Shown in pieces: positions 31,435 through 43,800 of a stretch of DNA of 64,000 nucleotides (its first letter is position 1; each line of letters starts with the position of its first letter). Position numbers and translations under genes: made by a program. The notes beneath the pieces are model-generated. The model was given only the letters and a program-made list of their open reading frames with translations. It searched no databases and was not told the origin of the DNA. The stretch comes from Bolinopsis microptera (Eukaryota > Ctenophora > Tentaculata > Lobata > Bolinopsidae), in contig NC_087082.1 of assembly GCF_026151205.1 (NCBI RefSeq), forward strand, positions 5,649,908 to 5,713,907. The letters are read 5' to 3'.

Positions 31435-34400
31435 TAATTTCCGAACGGCTTAATCAAGAAAACGGTAAGAGTTATGGGACTGGTTTTTTCGGTTTAATTG
31501 ATGATTTTGTACCCCAAATGTGGTACTTAAAAGTGTTGTTGTTTAGTTGTTATCGCTTTTGTTACTCATTTTGAGCTCTCTTATCGCTGATCTTTATAAA
31601 AATGGATACACGAAATTGCGAAAAGCTTCAAATTTTCGAATGAATTGCTTAAGGTCGCCAACAGTACTATCGTAAAGCTTCAAAGTGCCGCGATCAGAGA
31701 TAAAGATACTGCATAAAACTGCAAGAGAAAGAGAAAGAGAAAGTCATCACGAACAAAACTGACCAGCTTGAGACAGTAACTTCAACGGTTCAGTCGGAGA
31801 TGAAACGTAATTGCGACATAGCTAAGAAAAGCTGCATTGAATCAGTTGTCACCCAAGAGAAGCTCACAAAAGAGGTTAAGAGTTAAGACAGTAGTGAAGG
31901 AGGAGGACAAAGGTAAAAACATTATGGTATTCGGACTTCATGATGAGAAAGAAGAAGATCTTTCAGCAAAGATCAACGAGTTGATGGTCTCTATTGGCCA
32001 AAAACCGTGTACACAGGACTGTGTTAGATTAGGAACTTTTTCAGAAGGTTCGAGCAACAGGCCGGTCAAAGTTGTCGTCAGAAGTTCTGATTCTGTTCAA
32101 ATGGTTTTGAGCCAAGCTAGAAAACTGAAAGAGTCAGGCAACTTCAAAAACGTGTACATTAGTCCCGATAGAACATGCGAAGAACGAACTGCACATGAAC
32201 AACTTGTGAAAGAGATGAAGATTAGAATTCAGAATGATCCAAACAACTATCACTACATCAGGAATGGGACAATCATGAGCAAAGTGAAATTATTTTCTAA
32301 ATCTCAATCGTACTTAAAAATTAGTAATAAGCTATCAGTGATTCGTAAGTGATTAGTAAGTGATTAATAGGCGATTAGTAAGTGATTAGTCAGTGATTAT
32401 TAAGTGATTAATAGGTGATTAGTAAGTGATTAGTAAGTGATTAGTAAGTGATTAGTAAGTTATCAACAAGTGATTGGTAAGTGATTAATACGTGATTAGT
32501 AAGTGATCAACAAGTGATTGGTAAGTGATTAATAAGTGATTAGTAAGTGATTAGTAAGTGATTAGTAAGTGATTAGTAGACACTATAATAATTATCAGTA
32601 AGAAGTGAACCTGTTAATCTCCTGAACAGGGTCCACAAGTCCCTTCACCAGAACATGAACTTCACATCTGTTACCCACAGTGCCTACAGCAGTACCTGAG
32701 AGAGTACAGTTTAGAGGAGAGAAGGGTTTAGTCAGGGTAGTAGAGTATCGTCGTAGTGGGAAGTAGTAATGGGGAGAACACATGATAGCATTGTATAAAA
32801 GTGTAGAGACCCCCCCCCCCCCGTGCATTGTATAAGGGTATCTGGATATAGAGGTTCACTAACCGAGGGGTATTGACTCGTTAAGATGTAACTTAGTACT
32901 TCCTATCAAGTCCTCCATAACAGCTATGAGATCAGACAATGATTCCGAGGTCGATAAGAACACTTCTGGTTTTGCTTTTGACTCCAAATACGTATCTTTC
33001 ACAGATCTGCAAATTTTAACCATCAGAACATCTGGGTCTCGCAGTCTTAATATCATATTTATTATTTATACATACCACATATATAGTGGTAAGCTGACTC
33101 TTGCTGTAAAATAAAAGTAAAAGTGAGAAAAACATTAAACAACTACTGCTAACCTGGCGATATGTTTTTTTTGTTGTACCTGGCGGTATGTACAATGTCC
33201 TTGACGAGGTTTACTCTAGACTAACCTGGCGGTATGTACAATGTCCTTGACGAGGTTTACTTTAGACTAACCTGGCGGTATGTACAATGTCCTTGACGAG
33301 GTTTACTCTAGACTAACCTGGCTGTATGTACAATGTCCTTGACGAGGTTTACTTTAGACTAACCTGGCGGTATGTACAATGTCCTTGACGAGGTTTACTC
33401 TAGACTAACCTGGCGGTATGTACAATGTCCTTGACGAGGTTTACTCTAGACTAACCTGGCGGTATGTACAATGTCCTTGACGAGGTTTACTCTAGACTAA
33501 CCTGGCGGTATGTACAATGTCCTTGACGAGGTTTACTCTAGACTAACCTGGCGGTATGTACAATGTCCTTGACGAGGTTTACTCTAGACTAACCTGGCGG
33601 TATGTACAATGTCCTTGACGAGGTTTACTCTAGACTAACCTGGCGGTATGTACAATGTCCTTGACGAGGTTTACTCTAGACTAACCTGGCGGTATGTACA
33701 ATGTCCTTGACGAGGTTTACTCTAGACTAACCTGGCGGTATGTACAATGTCCTTGACGAGGTTTACTCTAGACTAACCTGGCGGTATGTACAATGTCTTT
33801 GACGAGGTTTACTCTAGACTCCAACTGAGTGTCCAACCAGAGCGCTCCAGTTCGGGGGTAGGAAGCTACCACCAGTGAGGGTGCTGTCTCTGTTCCTAGC
33901 CGAGGTAATCTCTGCCACAGCTCCTCTATAATAGGCAGGGTATTTTATTAGATATTAGATAAGGAGCGAGATAAGGAGCAAGATAAGGAGCGAGACATGC
34001 TCCCTCAGCTGTGTGCATCTCTCCCACATAGAACCAAGCCAGCAAGCCGGGTAAGTTTCATCGCTTTTTCCAGACCGACGTTTGAAACCGTAATGTTAAC
34101 TATTGCTAAAAGTTCAGAACGACTAATTACCTGAAATGAAGGGCATGAAGGGGTGGATGAGCCTGAGTCCCACATCCAGACAAGTGCAGAGAGTGTGTCT
34201 AGCTGCTTCCTTCTCATCCTCACTACCCTGAGAGAGATGTAGGGTAATAGACAGCGTGTTGTTATCATGGCTTTTAGAATGTGTAAACAGCACGTGACGT
34301 TAACAATAACAGTTACCATGGTTACCTTGTAAAAGACGCGTTTTGTGGCCTCTAAGTAAACATCGCACAGGTCGTATAACCAGAAGTTGTAGATAGCAGT

Positions 34401-34877
34401 GGTGCACTGCTGGAACTGGTACTCTTTAAGGGAGGTGTTAGTGTCTGATATAGCTACTGCTGCTCTGTGCAATATCCACTTATCTGAAGGGAATAAGGTT
34501 AGTATTAGCTAGTGTAACTGCAATTAGTATTACCTATTTAATGTTACGTCAGCTCAGATGGGTGACCAGTAAACTTTGAAAAAAAGCAAAACGCTTGTGT
34601 ACAATGTCCTGACGCTTGTGAGTAGTGCGTCAACCAATAAGTAATAACCTAAATACTGCGAGAAGGCAAAAGTTACGTGGTAACACGTGGTACGCGCGTA
34701 AAACTCACCAATAGTAGAGAAGTTAGCAGTCTCCAGTTTGCAGGTCATCAGGTCCCTGTCAGGAGCAGTGTAGCTGTCTCCCAGCTGCATTAGAGCGAAC
34801 TTAGCAGCGTTCCACATCTTGTTGCAGAACTTCCTGTACCCTTCTATTCTCAACACGTCTAGGTTCAAGTCACGTGC
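31113..34877 (-). CDS. VARS1: Valyl-tRNA synthetase 3' exons: anticodon-binding domain and C-terminal coiled coil
   Basis: 34877-34709 reads [20 protein letters not shown] and [11 protein letters not shown]. 34483-34326 reads [21 protein letters not shown]. 34227-34131 reads [16 protein letters not shown]. 33925-33778 reads [18 protein letters not shown] and DIVHTAR. 32695-32611 reads [16 protein letters not shown]. 31299-31113 encodes the lysine-rich helical tail that ends in LTDN. The order and residues match the helical anticodon-binding domain and the C-terminal coiled coil of eukaryotic ValRS. The intron after 32611 holds a LINE ORF1 fragment. Confidence 0.93.
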
Positions 34878-37800
34878 CTGGAGACAGGGTAATGTCTTGA
34901 AAATAATAATTATAATGCAGAAACATATTGGTTACTGACCTGATTTAGATACGAGCACTAACATTACCTTATATGGTAGTGTTACTATGGTTACTAACCT
35001 TAGTTAGATACGAGCACTAACATTACCTTATATGGTAGTGTTACTATGGTTACTGACCTGAGTTAGATACGAGCACTAACATTACCTTATATGGTAGTGT
35101 TACTATGGTTACTAACCTGAGTTAGATACGAGCACTAACATTACCATATATGGTAGTGTTACTATGGTTACTAACCTGAGTTAGATACGAGCACTAACCT
35201 TATGGTAGTGTTACTATGGTTACTAACCTTAGTTAGATACGAGCACTAACATTACCTTATATGGTAGTGTTACTATGGTTACTAACCTGAGTTAGATACA
35301 AGCACTAACATTACCATATATGGTAGTGTTACTTTGGTTACTGACCTGAGTTAGATACGAGCACTAACATTACCTTATATGGTAGTGTTACTATGGTTAC
35401 TAACCTGAGTTAGATACGAGCATTAACATTACCATATATGGTAGTGTTACTATGGTTACTAACCTGAGTTAGATACGAGCACTAACCTTATGGTAGTGTT
35501 ACTATGGTTACTAACCTGAGTTTGATACGAGCACTAACATTACCATATATGGTAGTGTTACTATGGTTACTAACCTGAGTTAGATACGAGCACTAACCTT
35601 ATGGTAGTGTTACTATGGTTACTAACCTTAGTTAGATACGAGCACTAACATTACCTTATATGGTAGTGTTACTATGGTTTTCATCAAAATAGTTTTATGT
35701 ATTACGCATGCTTTTAAATCGCTAGTATAGTTTGATAAGCCGCCGATAGATTGTAAGCTGGTGCTGATAAGACTGCCTTACACTCAAATTTACAACAAAT
35801 GTACATCCAACCAACTCCTAATATGGACATCATCTCTTCGGACTCCGGGCTGCCAGGTAGTGGTGCCCATACCACTACCTCTACAGAACACTGCCTGGCA
35901 ACCCCTACCACACACGGTATGTGCGTTAGTACTCAAACAGACATAACTTTTGGACAGTGGCTTCCTACCCTGTCACCTAAACTATGTCTCGATCTGTTCG
36001 AGCACGTTAAGGACGAGCACATGGCGCACGAAATCTCGTACAACAATTCACTGGGAATTGATTTAGGGATTAAATCCAACACTAAGACTTCAAAACGTAA
36101 AGTTCTATTGAAACAAAAACTGGAGAACGATTGTAAAAATGCTAACTTTATCAATTCGTTTACGGTAGATGTCGCTAAAATAGATTCGTTAATGAACCAT
36201 TTTTCCGGTTTGCTGGAGAAGGCAGAAACAACACTAGAGGACTACAAGACAGAAGTTCGGAGAACAACCGCAGACTGCGTCGGAAACAGCGCACTCCCTT
36301 CTGCTCCAGCCCCACCACAGTTAGTGATCAGCTCACCCTCCGCAGCTCTACCTACTCCGGTATGTAATCTAAGTGTGAACTTTAATGACATTAATTGGAT
36401 GGACATCTGCAAGGGCATGAACTTCCGCAGAATCGCATCCCGATCCGTACAGTACTTCGGAGCAACAGATTACCGCTATGGGTCAACCGTGCATCATGCC
36501 AGAAACTATCCTCAGAACTCCGTTATTGACCACATTTTTACAAACATTTCGAATGCATTAGATGACCCTACGTTTAATAAGGAGCAGGTAACTTGTCTAA
36601 TCACCAAATATGAAAACGGCAAGTGCCATATACCCTTCCACAGTGATGATGAAAATGAGGTCACTGGTGACATCATTACACTCAGTCTTGGGGCTTCTAG
36701 AGACCTGGTATTTCGTAGCAAAGTCGGTCCGGTCAAACAACAGATCCACAAACTTGATCATGGATGTGTGTATGTGAAGACACGTGAATCACAGAATTTC
36801 TGGGAGCATGGTATATTGCCACAACCAGAAACTCAGGACTGCAGAATATCGCTTATGTTCAGACGCCTCTCTCAGAATAACCCCCCTCGCAAAAAAATCC
36901 CGAGGATCCACGAACCGATTCATAAGCCTACAGTTACTGAGCAGTCTCAACCTAAGGAGCGTCTATTATTCTTGACGGACTCGCTTCTCAGAGATGTTCC
37001 TTTCGACCTTCCTAACGTACACTGCATCAAACGCGAAATGTACCAGTTATCCAAAATTTTAGATCACGAACAGTATATTTCTGGCTCTAAAATTGTCATA
37101 ATTTCTTCTGGTATAAACGATTTATCTCGCTATGACCACCACCACCACTCCCTTTCATGTGATTTTAAAAGAAATATTGATTATCTAATTGAGAAATATC
37201 CTAACACGACTTTTATATTTAATTCTTTAGTTCTCACACGTTTCTCGTGGCTTAATGAGGAGGTTAAGCTTTTTAACAGTTTTATTTTTGCTCAAAATGT
37301 CAAATTTTTTTCTGAAATTTTTTATTTTTTATCCAAAAAAACTTGTGTTAAAGGAAAGGGAACCCCAAAAAAATTCCAAAAAAAAATTTAGTCCCTTTTT
37401 TTCCCCCGGGTTAAAAAATTTGGGGGGCCAGTTTTTTTGAAAACAGGGCCCAAAGGGGGGGTTTTTTTTTCCATTGGGAACGGGGAAAATCCCAAAAAAA
37501 CCTTTATCATAAAAAATTTACTAAAAAATTCAAAAAATGTCGTTTTCAACCCAGTTTATCGCACCCTTAAATCAAAAAATTTTTCCCTTTAAAAATTTGC
37601 CCCAAAAATCAGCCCCTAAACCATTACAAAAAAAATACAAAAATTTTAAATAATTAATTCAAAATCTTCATAACTTTTAAAAAACTTTTTCTCCACAAAA
37701 AAACCAAAACGAATTATTTTTTCTATTAACTGAATGGGGACCCGACAATTTTAAACAAAATTTCCACTTTTTCACTTTTTCCCGGGCCCCTTTTCTTTCC

Positions 37801-40800
37801 CGATAAACTTATAATTTTTCCTTTTTTTAATTAAAAAAAAGTAAAAACCCCCTTTTTCACTTTCCCGCCCATTTCCCCAAAAAAAAAGGGGTATTTTCCC
37901 AATTTTGCTGTATTTAAACCCTAGAACAAATAACCCCCTTTGACGATATAATACCCCCAAAAATGTGTACCAAATGGAAAAAAACTAAAAACCGAAAGGC
38001 TTCTCCCCCATTTAAAATTCTTCCTGGGTTCACCCCCATTCCCCTACCCTACAACCCCAACTCCAAAAAGGAAAATCCATTCAAAAAATTTAAATGGGGC
38101 CAAATCCCCAATTTACGGAAAACCATCCCCCCAAAATTTTTCCGGGGCCAAAAAAAGGGGAAGAATTGAAAATTTTTTCCCCGAAATTTTTCCCAAGCGC
38201 TTTCAATGAAAATTTTAAAAAATTTTTTTTAAAAACCCCTTTATACCCAAAAATCAAATCAAAATAGGTATTTTTTGGGATAAAAAATGTGTTTTTGAAT
38301 CCATGGAAAAATTAGAAAATAAACTCAAATCCCCTTACCCGAAAGCAATAAAAAAAACAAAGGGTATAAATTTAAAAACTTTCTCCTAAACGTTGGGTCA
38401 CTTAATGGGAACATTAAAGAATTTGGGGAGAAAATAGATAAATACAAAAAAATACACGTTCCTGCTTAAAATAAAAAATTGAAACAGGGAATTTTCCTTT
38501 CGGGGGGGGGAGCTCGAACTAAACGTTCTATCCACCGAGTTCAACTCCCCCAAGCTAAAAACGGGTGGGGGATTATAATTTAAAAAAAATATTAAATTTT
38601 AAACTAAAAACTTTAAGGGCCCCTTTTTCCCCCCGAATCCTGTGGAGAATTTTTTTCCCAAACTTATTGAAAAAACAAAAAGGGTTTAATTTAAAAAAAT
38701 TTTCCCAAGGGGGTTTAAAAAATTTTCCCTTGCTTAAAAATTTTCCTTTCCGAAATTAAAGACTCGAAAAAAAATTAATGGGGGATTTTTTGTCTAACTA
38801 GACCAACTAGTTTACGGAAAAGTGACTCTGCATATTGTATATTCCTCAGGATTTCGTCCTTGAAACTGCCAACTGGTCACATAAAAGGGCGAAATCATTG
38901 TTTTTTTCCAAAAAATAAACCTTTTTAAAAAAGGGGAGAAAAATTCGAGCATTTCTCTAACTTTGGGGGAAAACTTTTTAAAAAAAATAGGTTTTGATAA
39001 AAATATAGTAAAACTAAAAAAACCGAAATTTTTTTGAAAAAAAAACGGCAACCAAAAGCGAAAAATTTTGGGTTTGGGGGGAATTGGGTTAAAATAATTT
39101 GAGATAAAAAGACCGAAAAAAATATAGTAAAAGGAAAATTTAATTTAAGGGGGCAAAAAAAAAAAAAAACCCCAAAGGCGTTTTAAAAAAAAACACAAAG
39201 GGGATCCCAAAAGGTTTTATCCCATTTTTTCCTAAAATAGAAACAAAAGAAACAAAATATATAAAAGGAAAAACAATAAAATTTTGGAAAAAAAACCTTT
39301 ATCCCCAAAACAATTTTTAAGGAAATTAAAAATTTCTAGCGACACAAAAAAACAAAAAAAAGGGAAATAATTGTTTTCCCGAAAAAAAAAAAAGAAATTA
39401 GAAAAAAAATTTAAATAATGGGACGAAAACTTCCCTCCAAAGGTACCCTTAATGACTTTTTTTGCAATTCTGGCTTTTTAAAGAAAAGGTTTTGCTAAAA
39501 GGGGGGAATGGGAAAGAAACCCCAAAACAAATCACTGGATTTAAACTAGATTCTTCCCGCAAAATCAAAAAATTAAATGGGAAAAGGTTAAAGAAATAAA
39601 ATTCTAAATCTTCCCGGGGAAAAAATTTTCAAAACTTTAACCACCCAGGCCCGTCCCCCTTTCTACTCAGGGGGTTTTCCCAAAATTTAAATTTCCAAAA
39701 AATTTTCCACTTAAAAGGGGGGCCGGCGGGTTTTTATCAACTACCTTACATACTTAGACCAAAAATCTTTAAAAAAAATTAAATCAAGCCGCTATTTCAC
39801 AAAAAAGGGGGAAATTCCTTTTTCCCTCCAAAAATTTTGGGGCCAAACACCCTGCAACGTTTACAGAAGAAAACCAATTTACGGACTAGAAAAAAAAGGG
39901 GTACAACCTTCGGATAAAGAAGGGTTTGGGCCCGGGCACATTTTCTTTTGAAAAATTTTTGGGCATCGGGGTTTGGGTTTTTGTTTACTTTTTTCCCTTT
40001 TCTAAGAAGGGGGCAATTGACCCAAAATGCAACCTCCATCAAACTTAACAACCAAACCCCCGGGGCCCACCACCAATTCTTTCAAAAAACACAACCAACT
40101 TCCTCAAAAAACAAACAAAAACATAAGCACACGCCCAATTTCCCATACAATCGCCAAAACTTAACAAGGGAAATTGTTATTCCCGACTTTGAAAAATTGT
40201 TTGGGGCACAAAAAAGGGGTTTTCCCAATTAAACCCCAAAACAAAGATTTCAAAAAAAAAACGGGGGATATAAAAATTTAAGGGGAGGGGACGAAAACAC
40301 TTTTCCCAAACAAAATTTTCCCCTTTTTTGAACTAGCAAATTTGGGGCCCCACCACATTAACTTTTTACCCTAAAGTACAAAACCGGGAAAACCACAAAA
40401 ACTAAAAGCTATAAAAAAGACCAAAATTAAACGTTGTTCACTATTTGAATTTCCCCCCATTGGGGGAAAAGTCCTTTAAACCCCTTTAAAAGAGTCCTGG
40501 GAGAAAAAGCCAATCCCCGGCAAAAACCAAAAAAGTTTTTTTTTATAAAACTAATAGCAATTTTAAAAAGGAAATTTTAAAAACAAAGTTTAGCTTTAAC
40601 GACTTATATTTTAAAGTTTTTCCTTTAATACAAATTTTTTTTTTGGGGAAAAAATATAAAAATGTTCCTGAAAAATTTTAAAAGCAATAAAAGGGGAAAA
40701 TGAGTTTTGAAACCCCCATTTAACCTTATTTTAATTCAAACAAACTTTTTACTTTGGGGTTTTTATAAAAAAAGAAAACTTTAACAACTAAAATTTACCC

Positions 40801-43800
40801 CATTCCCTAAAGAAAACCCAAATTCAATTACAAAAAATGGTTAATTTACAAAAAAAACGGTGAAAAGAAAAAAACCCCAAATTTGACTTTTTAAAAATTT
40901 AAAATTTGAAAACAAGTTATAAAATAAGACAAAAAAAAATTTAACCTCTTTAACAAAATATGTATTTTCACTTTTTTTAAACATGAAACCCGAATTTCCT
41001 GTCAAAAAACCTTTTTAAAAAAAAAATCCCCCCATTTTAACCCTTTCCTTTTCAAAATTTTTGCAAGGAAAAAGGGGGAAAAATTTTAAAATACTTTTTA
41101 ATTGGCATAGCAAATTTTTTTTTATTAAAACCCCATTGTGCCCTTTAAAATTTTTTTAGAATTTTAAATTTTTTAAACGGTGGGGGGGAATGGTTTTGGG
41201 GTTCCCCAAAAAAATTTTACAAAACAGAATTTACAACATAACTTTACCATTTTTGAGTTTACATGAAAATTTTAAATCGGGGCCAACTTTTAAGGTTTTT
41301 AAAATTTTTTTAAAAATGAGTTGATAAAAACTAAAACTTTTGGTATTTGTTTATTGGGTTTACTAATTGTTTTTGTGGATAATAAGGGGTTTTTAAATTT
41401 GGTTTTTTCCCGGTTAGAATTAATACGAAAAAAAAAATTTTATTTTATATACCTATTAATATTTTAAAAAAACCTTAAATAGAAAGACAATTAAGGTTTT
41501 TAATGGGTTTTTTTGGGGGTTTTTTTTGGTTGTTGAGTTTTAATAGTGTTTTTTTTTAAAATTTCTTGAAAAGAATATAATATTTTGTATATTTAGGTAA
41601 AAAAAAACCATACAAGCAAAACAAAAGATTAAAAAAACTTTGGGTTTAAAGAATTGGAAAAAAAATTTTTTCAAAACCAAATTTTAAAAAATTAAAAAAA
41701 AAATAAAATGGTTAAAAAAACCTTATAGTTATTATTTTTATTTTTAATTTATATGGACAAGGGTTATAAATAAATTTAAAGTTAGTGTTTTTGAATTATG
41801 AAAAGGGGGAAAAATTAAAAATTTAATTTTTTAAAAAGGGGGTTTTTTGGGTGGGGGGGGAAAGTAATTTGTAAAAGTTTAATTTTGGAAAAAAATTTTT
41901 TTTTTTAAAAAAGGGTTTATTTGATAAGGTTTTTTGTAAAAATTTGGTAAAATAAAGGGGAAATATTTTTAAATGGGGGGATGAGGGGAAAATTTTTTTT
42001 AAAAAGGGTTTGTTTTTTATTAAAATTTAAAAGTTGGTTTTGAAAAAGAGGGTTTACCCCCCAAATAAGGGTTTTTTTTTTAAAAGTAAAAAAAAGGAAA
42101 AAGGGGGGGGGGGGGGTTTATGGTTTATAAAGAGTATTTAAGGGCTAAATAAAGTTTTTAAAATTTTGTATTTTATTTTTTTTTATAAATTTTGAAAGGG
42201 GAATCCCATGGGAGGTAGAAAGTTGGGGATAAAATTTTAGCATGTTCAAATATTTTTTTAAAAAGCAAAAAAATAACCCAAAAAGCCCTTCCGTTAGGGA
42301 GGTAAAGGGGAAAAATTTCCTTTGGGGAGGGAAAAATTTGGTTTGCTTAAAGGAACAGGGAAAAGGGGGTAGGTCAAATTTAAAAAACCAAATATTTTGG
42401 GGAAATTTTTGTAAACGGGGGGTAGAATAACAACGGGGTTACCAAGTTTGCCCACGTATCCTCCCATGGACTTTTGCCCCCTTTAACCCCCCCAAAAAAC
42501 CCCCTCTGGAAAAAAAGCTTAAAGGACTTTAAAAGTTTGGGGGAACGGTCAATCTTTGGTGGGAATAGAAAATTTTTTGGGTGGGGGATGGTGGGGGGTA
42601 GTTGAAAAGCCGAACACGGGGAATAAAGAAAAAGGGCGCAAAAAATTTTCATGTGGGAAAAATGGAAAGGGAAGTGGGGTACCTGAAATGGGAAATTTTT
42701 ACCGGAAACGGGGAATTTTTACGGAATTCTTTGTTGCTCCCAAACAACAAAAATGGGGGAAAAAACGGGGAAGGGGGAAAAACCCCCACACAAAGGGGGA
42801 ATGGGTGGGGGAGCAGGGGGGGGGAAACAGGGTTCACCGGGGAAAATGGGGCCCGGGGAAAATTTTTTTAAAAAAAGTCCCGGAGGTTTTGGAGAAATGG
42901 GAAACCCTGGGAATTCGAGCGATTTTAAGGGGCACCAGAACGGAGGGGAAACCCCCAAAGTTTAAAAAACAGGACGAAAATTCTTTGAAAAACCCCAAAC
43001 CCCCCCTTTTACTTTTGGGGCCCTTTTAACAAAAATTTTTTAAAAGGGAATTTTTTACTTTCTGAAGGGATTTAAACAACAAAAAACGTTTTTTGCTATT
43101 TTTTCAGGCAGTACTTTTTTTCTTCCTGGGGTTTTTTTTTTTTTGGAAAATTTTACCCAAAATAAAAAAATTTTTAAATTAAAGGTTTTATCTTTTTATT
43201 TAAAATTTTAACCCTTTTTCTTTTTTTTTTTTTTAAAAAAAAAACAAAAAAAACAGTATAATTTAATTTTTCCCACCAAAAAAAAAAATTTAAAAATCCC
43301 CCCTTTTTTAAAAAAAACCCCACTTTCTTAACAAAACAAAAAAAGCTAAAACAATTAAAAACAAAAACCACAAAAAAAATTTTTTACAAAACCCCCTCAT
43401 ACCAGTCCCCAAACTTTTCCCCCCAAAAAAAAAAAATGTGTATTTTCCCCAACATTTTTTGGAAAAATAGAATTTCAACCTACCTTTTTCCCCATTAAAA
43501 GGGAAAAGGGGAAAAGCCCCAAAACCTACACTTAAAACCCTCGTCCCGGTCGGTTTTTTAAAAGGGAAAAGGGTGACAGGAATTTCACGTTGGGAATTTA
43601 AAAGGGGTTTTTTAAATTACTAAATTATTAATTAAAAAAAATTTTAAAACTATTTAACTTTTTTTAAATTTTTTTAAATTTTTTTAAAATTTGTTTTTTC
43701 CCCAACCCCCCAAATTTAAAATATCCCTTTTCCCAAATAAAATTTCCTTTTCTTTAAAACCCTTTTTTACATACAAAAATACTGTTATTTGTCTCGAAAC

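Noticed and set aside
38500-38565. tRNA-like string (tctatccaccgagttcaactcccc on the plus strand)
   Set aside because: It lies in corrupted sequence; no full cloverleaf or matching acceptor stem can be drawn.
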